DNA of 39,334 bases from a bacterium. GTDB lineage: Bacteria; Patescibacteriota; Saccharimonadia; Saccharimonadales; UBA4665. Below the pieces are notes generated by a model, which saw only the letters and a list, made by a program, of their open reading frames with translations, did not search any database and had not been told where the DNA came from. How positions within the stretch are numbered: position 1 is the first letter of the stretch; each line of letters begins with the position of its first letter. The stretch is from positions 1-39,334 of the forward strand of contig JAJZKM010000007.1 of the NCBI GenBank assembly GCA_021804085.1, given 5' to 3'. Below, piece by piece: positions 29,191 through 38,262 of this stretch. Position numbers and translations under genes: made by a program.

Positions 29191-29846
29191 TTCTCGGTAG
29201 CCTTTACTGGATTACTTGGTTTTAACCAATTAGCTAAAACTTCTAATGCTTGTTTCGTTATTAAAACTGTTTCAGCGTCTAGTAGTCTGGCAACATTTAG
29301 GTAATTTGCTGAGACAGCCTTTACGTCTGGATTGTTACGGCTTGCTAGCTTTAATTCCTTACTTAGGTTTTCGCTAACAATTAGCGTGTATCCCTTAATG
29401 TTAATTTTTGCCAATAATTTATTTAATTCACTGGTTTTGCATGATTTCAGTTCAATATCTTCTATAACAATTATTGCATTGCGTTGATTTAAGGCACTAA
29501 GAGCGTGTCTAATTGCCGTACGTCGAGACTTAATATTAAGTTTATGTGAATAATTCTCTTCACCCGTTGGACCAAAAACTATACCACCACCTCTCCATAC
29601 TGGTGTAGTACGTGATCCTACTCTAGCGCGTCCAGTTCCTTTTTGTGGCCAAGGTTTCTTTCCACTACCACTTACTAGACCACGTGTTTTAGTGCGAGCC
29701 AAGTTCAACCTGCCATTAGCAAGGTAGGCATCGTATGCTTGATGAAGTAATTGTTGATTAATTCGTTCTATTTCGAAAATTACTGGATCTAGCTTAATTG
29801 GTGTAGTGGACTTAGAACCCGTCTTAGTATATGTAGTTGCTGACAT
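29187..29846 (-). CDS. rplD: 50S ribosomal protein L4
   Basis: ARTKTRGLVSGSGKKPWPQKGTGRARVGSRTTPVWRGGGIVFGP. Confidence 0.98.
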   Translation of the reverse strand: MSATTYTKTGSKSTTPIKLDPVIFEIERINQQLLHQAYDAYLANGRLNLARTKTRGLVSGSGKKPWPQKGTGRARVGSRTTPVWRGGGIVFGPTGEENYSHKLNIKSRRTAIRHALSALNQRNAIIVIEDIELKSCKTSELNKLLAKINIKGYTLIVSENLSKELKLASRNNPDVKAVSANYLNVARLLDAETVLITKQALEVLANWLKPSNPVKATEK

Positions 29847-30454
29847 TACTTCATTTCCTTTACAATAACTATACCCTTGTTAGGTCCGGGGACTGAACCT
29901 ACGACTCCAATAGTATTATTTTCTATGTCTATATAACCTATATGTAATCCCTGAGTAGTTACCTTGACGTGTCCCATTCTTCCGGGCATTTTTTTACCCT
30001 TAAAAATATGTTGTGGGTACATTGACCCAATAGACCCTACTCTACGATAACTTCTACCACCGTGTGTTTTACGGCCACGGTGAAAGTTATGTCTTTTAAT
30101 TGTTCCAGCCCAACCCTTACCTTTACTAGTACCGGTCACAGATACTTTATCGCCTAAATTAAAAACATTGGCGTTTAATTTATCGCCAATGTTCATTGTG
30201 TCGCTATCGATATTTCGAAATTCTTTAATAATAGAAGCGTTTGATTCTGAATTTTTTAAAAACCCTGCTTGCGGCTTTCTTAGTTTCTTTTTATTGCCTG
30301 CACCAATAATAACTGCATCATACCCATCAATATCTAGTGTGCGCTTACCAACAACAATATTTGATTCAACGCTCAATAAAGTTAAGGGTACTATTTTCCC
30401 TTCGTCGCCAATCAAAGAACTCATTCCAAGTTTTCTGGTTATTAAAGCTTTCAT
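29846..30454 (-). CDS. rplC: 50S ribosomal protein L3
   Basis: [57 protein letters not shown]. Confidence 0.98.
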   Translation of the reverse strand: MKALITRKLGMSSLIGDEGKIVPLTLLSVESNIVVGKRTLDIDGYDAVIIGAGNKKKLRKPQAGFLKNSESNASIIKEFRNIDSDTMNIGDKLNANVFNLGDKVSVTGTSKGKGWAGTIKRHNFHRGRKTHGGRSYRRVGSIGSMYPQHIFKGKKMPGRMGHVKVTTQGLHIGYIDIENNTIGVVGSVPGPNKGIVIVKEMK

Positions 30455-30659
30455 CTGATACTAATCTCAACCTTTATGTTAAGGCTAGACGTCCTTTCAT
30501 TAATAAACGGCCTAATTTAATGCTTGGCCGTTGCTTTAGTGATTTTCTGGTAACTACTTGGGAGTTTAACCAAATTAATTCAACAAAGATACCATACAAG
30601 AGTAGCAATATTATTATACGATGTCAATGCGTTGATAATATTACTTCAAGTCATTTTGT

Positions 30660-30986
30660 TTACATTTTTATCTCAACATCACAACCCGCAGGCAAAGAAA
30701 GGTTCATGAGACTGTCTATTGTCTTTGCTGTAGGATCAAAAACATCAATTAGGCGTTTGTGTGTACGCATCTCGAATTGTTCACGGCTTTTCTTAAAAAC
30801 GTGTGGGCTTTTAATAACCGTAAATGTTGATTTCTGTGTAGGTAATGGTATTGGACCTGCTAAACTTGCGCCGTTACGTAAAGCTGTGTCGATGATCTGC
30901 TTAGCAGCTTGATCAATCACTTTATGGTCATAAGCCTTTAGGCGTATTCTAATCTTTTGTCTAGGATCGGTTTTAGGTTCTACCAT
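30660..30986 (-). CDS. rpsJ: 30S ribosomal protein S10
   Basis: [39 protein letters not shown]. Confidence 0.98.
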   Translation of the reverse strand: MVEPKTDPRQKIRIRLKAYDHKVIDQAAKQIIDTALRNGASLAGPIPLPTQKSTFTVIKSPHVFKKSREQFEMRTHKRLIDVFDPTAKTIDSLMNLSLPAGCDVEIKM

Positions 30987-30989
30987 ATA

Positions 30990-32171
30990 TTATTTGCTAA
31001 TTTTTGTAACAACACCCGCTCCAACTGTGCGACCACCTTCACGTATGGCGAATCTAAGACCCTGGTCCATTGCGATTGGGGAAAGCAATTTTACATTAAA
31101 TGTAATCGTATCACCCGGCATAACCATTTCTTTGTCTGCTGGCAATTCAACTTCGCCGGTTACGTCTGTAGTTCTAAAATAGAACTGAGGCTTATAACCT
31201 TTAAAGAATGGTGTATGACGACCGCCTTCTTCTTTCGTTAAGATATATACTTCACTCTCAAATTCTGTATGTGGCGTAATAGTACCAGGTTTAGCGAGTA
31301 CCTGACCTCTTTCAATATCATCACGCTCAATTCCTCTAAGGAGAATTCCTGCATTATCTCCAGCTCGACCTTCGTCTAGCTGCTTCTTGAATGCTTCGAT
31401 GCCAGTAACTACGGACTTTGCAGTAGGTCGAATTCCGACGATTTCTACTTCCTCGTTCATCTTTACTATGCCGGTTTCAATTCTTCCAGTAGCTACTGTG
31501 CCACGTCCCTTGATCGAAAATACATCTTCAATAGGCATTAAGAATGGTTTATCTAGATCTCGGACAGGCTCAGGAAAGTACTCGTCCATAGCATGCACTA
31601 ACTCCATAATAGAATCTTCGCTAGCCGCATCACCATCTAGTGCTTTAGTTGCAGATCCGCGAATGATTGGACAATTACGATCATAATCGTACTTAGCTAG
31701 AAGATCTCGAATTTCTTCCTCTACAAGATCAACTAGTTCTGGGTCTGCAAGATCCATTTTGTTCATATATACTAAAATACTAGGAACTCCAACTTGGCGT
31801 GCAAGCAATACGTGCTCACGAGTTTGAGGCATAGGGCCGTCTGCTGCGCTAACTACAAGAATTGCACCATCTATTTGAGCAGCACCTGTAATCATATTCT
31901 TTACATAGTCTGCGTGTCCTGGCATATCTACGTGTGCGTAGTGCCGTTTCTCTGTCTCATATTCCTCATGAGCTGTAGCGATGGTTATTCCACGCGCTCT
32001 CTCTTCAGGAGCCTTATCAATTTGATCGTAGGGAACGGCTTTGTTTACGTCGCTAGGTAATAATTTCGCTAAAACTTTAGTGATTGCAGCAGTTAGAGAC
32101 GTTTTTCCGTGGTCCACGTGTCCCATTGTGCCAACATTAATATGTGGCTTAGTACGGTCAAATATAGCCAT
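30990..32171 (-). CDS. tuf: Elongation factor Tu
   Basis: [48 protein letters not shown]. Confidence 0.99.
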   Translation of the reverse strand: MAIFDRTKPHINVGTMGHVDHGKTSLTAAITKVLAKLLPSDVNKAVPYDQIDKAPEERARGITIATAHEEYETEKRHYAHVDMPGHADYVKNMITGAAQIDGAILVVSAADGPMPQTREHVLLARQVGVPSILVYMNKMDLADPELVDLVEEEIRDLLAKYDYDRNCPIIRGSATKALDGDAASEDSIMELVHAMDEYFPEPVRDLDKPFLMPIEDVFSIKGRGTVATGRIETGIVKMNEEVEIVGIRPTAKSVVTGIEAFKKQLDEGRAGDNAGILLRGIERDDIERGQVLAKPGTITPHTEFESEVYILTKEEGGRHTPFFKGYKPQFYFRTTDVTGEVELPADKEMVMPGDTITFNVKLLSPIAMDQGLRFAIREGGRTVGAGVVTKISK

Positions 32172-32264
32172 TTTTGAGCTCCTTTGGTCGAATGATTTAC
32201 GACAAATTTAGATTATATTATATTTCGTTTCAATCTATTATAGTTTGATACGTTTTTACCGATG

Positions 32265-32313
32265 ATAGTATAGTTAAAGCACTTATCTTTGTAAAGAGTA
32301 TTAACTATACTAT
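32265..32313. repeat. 13-bp perfect inverted repeat ATAGTATAGTTAA...TTAACTATACTAT bracketing the tuf promoter
   Basis: Arms 32265-32277 and 32301-32313, 23-nt spacer, read directly. Confidence 0.85.
32267..32295 (-). promoter_or_regulatory. Predicted tuf promoter
   Basis: Minus strand TTTACA-N17-TATACT about 95 nt upstream of tuf ATG. Confidence 0.65.
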
Positions 32314-32589
32314 TTTATCAATCAGTGCTCATGCCTATCAATAGATCATAATTATGACACTCAGAACTTACTTAGGCAAATATTATTTAACTATGATTAG
32401 ATTGTAATGAATTATGGTCTTTTATTTTAGATATTTATTCTTATTCCCAAGTAAGTAAGCCATAGCTTTTTCGTGTTTACTGATATAGATAATTTAGCGC
32501 AAAATTTTATCAAAAGGCACAATCTTTAAGAAAAACAATTTGTATTGTAATGAGATGCTTGCATAAGCATGTTTGTTGTTGACTGCGGC

Positions 32590-34272
32590 CTAGAGTACTA
32601 CATTGTCCTTAAGAATGTAATTAAGCCAAGCATCAGCGATTGACCTTTGACTTGCTTGAGTGTTCGAAAGAAGTTTTTTACCTTTAAGCTTATCTTTTCG
32701 TTCGCTAAAAAGTCTAGCGATACTAACAACAAGTTCACCTTGAACTAAGAAAATATATCTATCAACCGCTGCTGAATATAAGAAGTTAATAGCATTTCCA
32801 TCATTCATGAGATGGAAATAATGGCCACGCTTCGAGTATCGTGTAATGTTATCAGTAATCTTATCCTTGGTATATTCATTGTCAATAAATCGTAAATCAA
32901 ACTCATCATCAGATGATGTGACAGATACCAAAAATGATCCTCGTTTCAGATGTCTGAACTTTAAAATGTCTATTGCGTGAGATCCAGTTGCACAGAAAAT
33001 TACGTCACTGTTTTTAAGGAGATGTTCAATAGGTACAACTTTCGCTCCATCACATGATGCTTGTACCGCTCGCATCGGGTCAATATCACATATATACGGC
33101 TGAATGCCGCGTTGCTGCAAATATTGAAAGATACCTCTGCCTATTTTTCCGTAGCCGATAATACCGCAGCTTTTATAAGTGATTAATGTATTCAGGTTAC
33201 GTAGCACAGTTTCTGCAGCATGAGCAACTCCATTACCAACTAGCTGATCCTCAAAGCTTTTAAGAGGACTACGTGCCACCGATATAACACGGAGATTTTC
33301 CGGCAGGTTCTTTTCGTATTTTTGATGACCATTTTCCGTATCTTCAATGACACCCAGTAGCTTTTTGCCAAGTCGCTTCTTGATAAAATTGATGCTTTCA
33401 CAGAAATACCCCCCTATGTCAACCATACAAATGTTATCGTATTTTGCTAGTAAGTCTGTCAGTTCTTTTGGATTTTTTGAGATACTTTCTCGGGTAAATT
33501 GATCAAGTATAGGTAAACCTATTTCTTTTAAGGAAGTTAACATCTTCTTGTTAATTGAATTTGGTTTTGGAATTACACCAATAAGATTAAAGTTTTCCTG
33601 CAAACCAAGGATATAGCTTTCAGAACTAGGAATAATATGCGATATCGCAATCACTGATATTTCTTTACTGTGATTATCCGCAATTGATTTAAAAAAGTCG
33701 CGAGGATTTGGCTCGAGTAATTCCTCGATCCTGTCAACTACAGGCATAAAGTGGGGGTCGTCAGCAAAAATTTCCCAATCAATCCACTTGAAGTTGTTTG
33801 ACTCATTAGGGTCAATAATGATATCAGATTTTTCAGTAATATACAGATAGCGAAGGTCGTGATGATAATGTCCAGGTTCTTTTTTGCGAGAATTTTCAGG
33901 TATGTAGTGGCTATCAATATGGAATGGTACGTCCGGATAGCGGTTTAGAACAGGCTGTAATGCAAGATCCTCGACTTTCAGACCTGTTTCTTCTTCTAAC
34001 TCACGTAAGGCAGTCTCGATCGGAGAACTATCGCTTTTTTCAATATGTCCACCTGGTTGCAGTAGTTTACCGAGCGATTTGTGCTGCAAGAGGAGTATCT
34101 TCTGAGTATGTTTGTTAATAACAAAAGCACTAGCTGTTATATGACCTACAAAATTCTTGCGAGAAGTGATATCTTGATCACTTTGATCGAGCTGCTCAGC
34201 TAACAGGCCAAGGCTAACAGTATCGTCCGGATGAATGGTTATGTATTTTTCGTATAATTCTGTAATCTGCAT
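32590..34272 (-). CDS. Nudix hydrolase domain fused to S-adenosylhomocysteine-hydrolase-like NAD-binding protein
   Basis: Nudix box GGHIEKSDSSPIETALRELEEETGL near N-terminus; C-terminal GIIGYGKIGRGIFQYLQQRGIQPYICDIDPMRAVQASCDGAKVV...VIFCATGS resembling the SAHH Rossmann domain. Confidence 0.85.
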   Translation of the reverse strand: MQITELYEKYITIHPDDTVSLGLLAEQLDQSDQDITSRKNFVGHITASAFVINKHTQKILLLQHKSLGKLLQPGGHIEKSDSSPIETALRELEEETGLKVEDLALQPVLNRYPDVPFHIDSHYIPENSRKKEPGHYHHDLRYLYITEKSDIIIDPNESNNFKWIDWEIFADDPHFMPVVDRIEELLEPNPRDFFKSIADNHSKEISVIAISHIIPSSESYILGLQENFNLIGVIPKPNSINKKMLTSLKEIGLPILDQFTRESISKNPKELTDLLAKYDNICMVDIGGYFCESINFIKKRLGKKLLGVIEDTENGHQKYEKNLPENLRVISVARSPLKSFEDQLVGNGVAHAAETVLRNLNTLITYKSCGIIGYGKIGRGIFQYLQQRGIQPYICDIDPMRAVQASCDGAKVVPIEHLLKNSDVIFCATGSHAIDILKFRHLKRGSFLVSVTSSDDEFDLRFIDNEYTKDKITDNITRYSKRGHYFHLMNDGNAINFLYSAAVDRYIFLVQGELVVSIARLFSERKDKLKGKKLLSNTQASQRSIADAWLNYILKDNVVL

Positions 34273-34321
34273 GAATTCTACCGTATTATCTATTATAAAC
34301 CAGACTTTCTTTATAAACTAA

Positions 34322-35305
34322 GTGTTTCAGCATCAAACCATTCATTTATCAATCAGGCCGCACTTATATACTAGACATTACCACTCTAACCCTGAAAATA
34401 GAAGTACGACAGAGGGTATTAACCCAATAGACTTTTATAAAAAGTTCCCTAATGAACAGTCTTGTCGGGATTATCTACAAAATGCTCGTTGGGGAGATAA
34501 CTCAACTTGTCCCAAATGCGGTGTGGTTGACGGTAAGATATATAAACTTAAAGATACTAGACTACTTAAGTGTGCTTTATGTAGACAACCATTTAGCGTA
34601 AGAGTCGGTACTGTCTTTGAGGATTCAGCTATACCACTCCAAAGCTGGTTTCTAGCAGTTTATTTAGCTACGAGTCTTAAGAAAGGTATATGCTCAGTAC
34701 AATTAGCTAAATATTTAGGTATGACTCAAAAATCAGCTTGGCATATGCTTCATAGAATTAGACACAGTGTAAAGTCAACTGTTGATGATAAGCCACTTGA
34801 AGGCATTGTTGAAGTAGACGAGACATACATTGGCTGTAAGACTAAAGAAAGAATTAAGTACGACAATAAGGCTGTAATATTTGGAGCGGTAGAGCGAAAA
34901 GGCAAAGATAAACTTTCTCACGTAAGAAGTCCAGGGGCTAGAGTTCTGCTACCCGAAATAGCAAAAAATATTAGCCCTAAAGCTACCATCTATAGCGATC
35001 AATGGAATGCCTACAAAACTCTAACTAGAAGAGGCTATGCTTATGCTAGCATTAATTACTCTGTCTTAGAGTTCGGTAGAGGCACAGTTCATACAAATAC
35101 GATTGAGGGCGGCATCTGGGATCACTTAAATATAGGACTTAAAGCCATCTACATGGGCGTTAGCCCTAAGCAAGCACTTATCTAAATAATGTGCTAATTT
35201 GTTTATAAATAAAACACTAGGCAGATGACTGTCGGTCAACGTTTTGATAACTGGTTTAACTCTAGTAGTAATAAGAAACTAACCTACAAAACCCTTGTAG
35301 ATTAA
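34322..35305 (+). pseudogene. IS1595-family (ISXO2-like) transposase, C-terminus interrupted by three in-frame TAA codons
   Basis: CPKCGVVDGK zinc ribbon, EVDETYIG, YSDQWNAYKTL, HTNTIEGG; TAA at 35183, 35195 and 35210, then in-frame NTRQMTVGQRFDNWFNSSSNKKLTYKTLVD to TAA at 35303. Confidence 0.85.
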
Positions 35306-35438
35306 ACCAAAAATACCCTATATCGATATTACCCTTTTCTTTTCACTTTTACCTCTGTTATTATAACTTTTTCTCTCTCCTTTTATATATAAAAGAATAA
35401 CTTAGCTATATTTCTAAGTCTTGTTTATTATTAATTGT

Positions 35439-35552
35439 ATGGACAAACCTAAGCCTAAGAAGCCTAGACAATCGCCATTAAAGATCGATATGACTTTAGA
35501 TGAAGCTTTGAAGTAGATTGATAAGGCTAAGTCGGTCCAGAAGGAAAAATAA
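35439..35552 (+). pseudogene. Small ORF MDKPKPKKPRQSPLKIDMTLDEALK*IDKAKSVQKEK with one in-frame TAG
   Basis: Open frame of 38 codons interrupted by TAG at 35514-35516. Confidence 0.4.
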
Positions 35553-35559
35553 CAATCGA

Positions 35560-36174
35560 CTAGTTTGAACTAAAGCCACTTAGAGCTTCGTTGACTTTTT
35601 CAAGGTAAGCTTGTTCTTCATTTGGTTGCAACGCAATTGGGTTATAAGGATATCCATGTGCTAAGTCGTGAGCAAGAACTTCGCCTGTAGCATGAACTAT
35701 ATCTGCTGCCAACTCTGGTCTTTCATGTATATCTAGCCAACTTGTTAACAGAATATTATATACCGAGCCATTTGGTGGAAATTCATATTCCTTTTTACCA
35801 ACTATTACTGAACCGGTGTAGGATCTTTTTATTAACCTAAGGTCATTTACCCTTGGCCCCCCGTAATCTTTCCTAAATGTAGCCTCGTATTCTTCGCATG
35901 TAAAATCGTCTGAAAGCCTTTCTACTCTCCTTACCCCAGTTCGTTCCAGTAATTTTCTTATAAGACTTGTTGGTGGCACATTGTGGTAACCATCATCTAC
36001 ATGCCATTCGACTAATTCAGGGAGGTCAGGGATGAGCCTCCTTATATTCTGATGTAAAGCAGGGTTCCTTAATCCCGCCTCCTCTATTACTAGCGGCTCT
36101 ACGTCACCAAGCAAAGCTTCCATTAAATTAACTGTTGTGTCTAGAGTCGGATTGTGGATCTCGGGATTTGTCAT
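35560..36174 (-). CDS. Hypothetical protein, no family recognised
   Basis: 204-aa ORF in a non-overlapping position, paired with upstream ORF on same strand. Confidence 0.65.
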   Translation of the reverse strand: MTNPEIHNPTLDTTVNLMEALLGDVEPLVIEEAGLRNPALHQNIRRLIPDLPELVEWHVDDGYHNVPPTSLIRKLLERTGVRRVERLSDDFTCEEYEATFRKDYGGPRVNDLRLIKRSYTGSVIVGKKEYEFPPNGSVYNILLTSWLDIHERPELAADIVHATGEVLAHDLAHGYPYNPIALQPNEEQAYLEKVNEALSGFSSN

Positions 36175-36194
36175 AAATTAGCTGTTTTAGGTGC

Positions 36195-36479
36195 CTAACC
36201 TACTGATCTTTGCTCACCTATATCGCTCAGTACACCAGAAATACGCTCGGCAACTTTTTGCCCGAAATCATTGATAGCACGAACAGTTTGTGGGTCTAGC
36301 TCCGTTAATTGAGCTTCACCAGTCACAAAATCAACAACTAAATTCCCAAGAGAAAATAAAGTTTCATATCCCTCGGGCTGAGGAACATATCCAGGCTTCT
36401 TTTCTCTATCTAATTGATCAGGTACACCCGCAAAAACCTTAGCGTTTAGAATATTCCTTAAGCAATCTCTAAGGGTCAT
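36195..36479 (-). CDS. Hypothetical protein (start trimmed to MTLRDCL)
   Basis: ORF track start MSTCTRL lies inside an IS-end repeat; MTLRDCLRNILNAKV at 36479 lies 9 nt after a -10 TATACT. Confidence 0.6.
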   Translation of the reverse strand: MTLRDCLRNILNAKVFAGVPDQLDREKKPGYVPQPEGYETLFSLGNLVVDFVTGEAQLTELDPQTVRAINDFGQKVAERISGVLSDIGEQRSVG

Positions 36480-36488
36480 AATACTGAC

Positions 36489-36517
36489 AGTATACAATAT
36501 TGGTCTACCATCGTCAA
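36489..36517 (-). promoter_or_regulatory. Predicted promoter, implies near-leaderless mRNA for 36195..36479
   Basis: Minus strand TTGACG-N17-TATACT, then 9 nt to ATG. Confidence 0.6.
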
Positions 36518-36530
36518 GTCTTGTGCACGT

Positions 36531-36552
36531 ACTCACTACATCGTGGACACTT
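36531..36552. repeat. IS-end direct repeat copy 1
   Basis: ACTCACTACATCGTGGACACTT. Confidence 0.85.
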
Positions 36553-37490
36553 TTCTACGTAGAATGGTTATTCCTAATGTATCACAAAACTCAGCAGGTG
36601 TTAGGTAGTTTAATGCCTGATGTGGTCTAAAGTAGTGGTAGTCATTAAGCCAAGTAATTATTTGAGCTTCTCTCTCTTCTAATGTCATATGGCTTCGATC
36701 TTCATCTAAGCACTCCTGCTGCAACTTACCGATTAGGTTTTCAACATGAGGTTTATCTTTTGGTGTATGAGGTCTAGTAAAGTATTGGGTGATGCTATGG
36801 CTTTTTAGATAATTGTAGGCGTGTTTGTAGTTTTCACTGCCGTTGTCATTAACAATAACCATTTCTGTGCCAAATATATCTACGGTCTTATCTAGTGCTA
36901 GCATGGCCTGGAAGCTGCTAGGCTGACGGCCTAGATGGATAACTGCTTCCTTGGTGTAAATATCTACCGCTACAAATGCATATTGCTTTACTCCCCCAAG
37001 ATAAATATGCTTCATATCGAATTCAATAACAGTCTTGGGCTTATCTGCCTTAAGTAAATAGGGCTTACGTTGTTTCCAGACTAAGGTCGCCTTCTTGGCT
37101 CTTTTTTTAGCAGCTAATATCTTAGCTCGGAAATAAAGGTTGTAGCGTTTAATTATTCGGCCTATGGTAGCAGCTGAATAGGTAATACCATAATCCCTAA
37201 ATACTACCCTAGCTAATTTCTTAGAAGAAAGATAAGGATAGTCAGTCCTAAGTTTACGAATGAGAGATACAAAGTTAATGTTATAGGTAGCTACTCTAGT
37301 TCTATGTGGCTTGCGACTTAAATCTTCTAGCGAACTAAGATCTCTAGGATTAAACCGTTTATACTATTTGTAGAAATAACTTCTACAGATACCAAAGTGT
37401 CTACAGGTAAGAGAGATGCTGTTACAACTTAGGTAATAGTCTATTACTCTAAGTCGGTTCTTGGCTGCTTTGGTTAATTTAACCGAGCGT
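36536..37490 (-). pseudogene. IS481/IS3-like DDE transposase with one in-frame TAG; approximate 5' boundary
   Basis: SVKLTKAAKNRLRVIDYYLSCNSISLTCRHFGICRSYFYK*YKRFNPRDLSSLEDLSRKPH...continuing in the same frame into MKHIYLGGVKQYAFVAVDIYTKEAVI...VNDNGSENYKH...PKDKPHVENLIGKLQQECLDED. Confidence 0.85.
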
Positions 37491-37497
37491 AGTGCAC

Positions 37498-37742
37498 TTA
37501 ACTCACTACATCGTAGACACTTCGACTCTTGGAATAGTTATGTTTAATGTAGCATAAGAATTCTTCAGGAGTTAGGTGGTTTAGTGCCTGGTGAGGACGG
37601 TAGAAGTGGTAATCGTTCAACCAGCGGTTAATCTGAGTCTGTAGTTTAGCTACACTATCGGCTGACCTGTCCTCATCCAGGCACTCCTGCTGCAACTTGC
37701 CAATAATGTTTTCTACATGTGGTTTGTCATTGGGTGTATGGG
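37498..37742 (-). pseudogene. Second, diverged IS481/IS3-like transposase remnant (C-terminus only)
   Basis: HTPNDKPHVENIIGKLQQECLDEDRSADSVAKLQTQINRWLNDYHFYRPHQALNHLTPEEF, parallel to the neighbouring copy. Confidence 0.82.
37501..37522. repeat. IS-end direct repeat copy 2
   Basis: ACTCACTACATCGTAGACACTT, one mismatch to copy 1. Confidence 0.85.
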
Positions 37743-38262
37743 TATAAAATATTTGAATTATTTTATGCTAGACTAGATAAGGATGCATACTTTTCGTAAT
37801 TGACGAATAAGATTATTGCCGAACACCCTGTTGACCCACCATACGTCTTGGAAACTAACATTAGTCTACGTGCATATACAATTATTGATTACTGCTCTAC
37901 ACCCAATTCGCACATGCCCGACAACATATTGGCATAGCAGCTATTGAACTGATATAGAAATACCAAATAAAGAAAGATACCTAATTAGACGAAGAGAACT
38001 GTATGTTTATTCTAGTTATGTTCTAAAAATAATCTCATACATCCTTATTCACTCATTATTTGTCGCAATAACTAAATAACAAACTTCAAAAGTTTAATCT
38101 ACACATTCATGAATTTATAGGCTAAAACCAATAAATCATCCAAGTTAACCTAAGAAATATCGATAAAATTATTGAATAGATCAAATATTCGTAAATAGAA
38201 CCTGAACGGCATTTAAAGCAAAAATCTTCTAATAGTCCTCAGACTCACAAAAACTTCCACAC

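Noticed and set aside
30613-30627. TTGACA and TATAAT hexamers upstream of rplC (minus strand)
   Set aside because: Separated by only 3 nt, so they cannot be the -35/-10 of one promoter.
30337-30912. Plus-strand 191-aa ORF
   Set aside because: Mostly antisense to rplC and rpsJ; no recognisable domain.
35183-35212. Stop-codon recoding as an explanation of TAA codons in the IS1595-type transposase
   Set aside because: Housekeeping genes here end normally on TAA/TAG/TGA; simple pseudogene decay is more likely.
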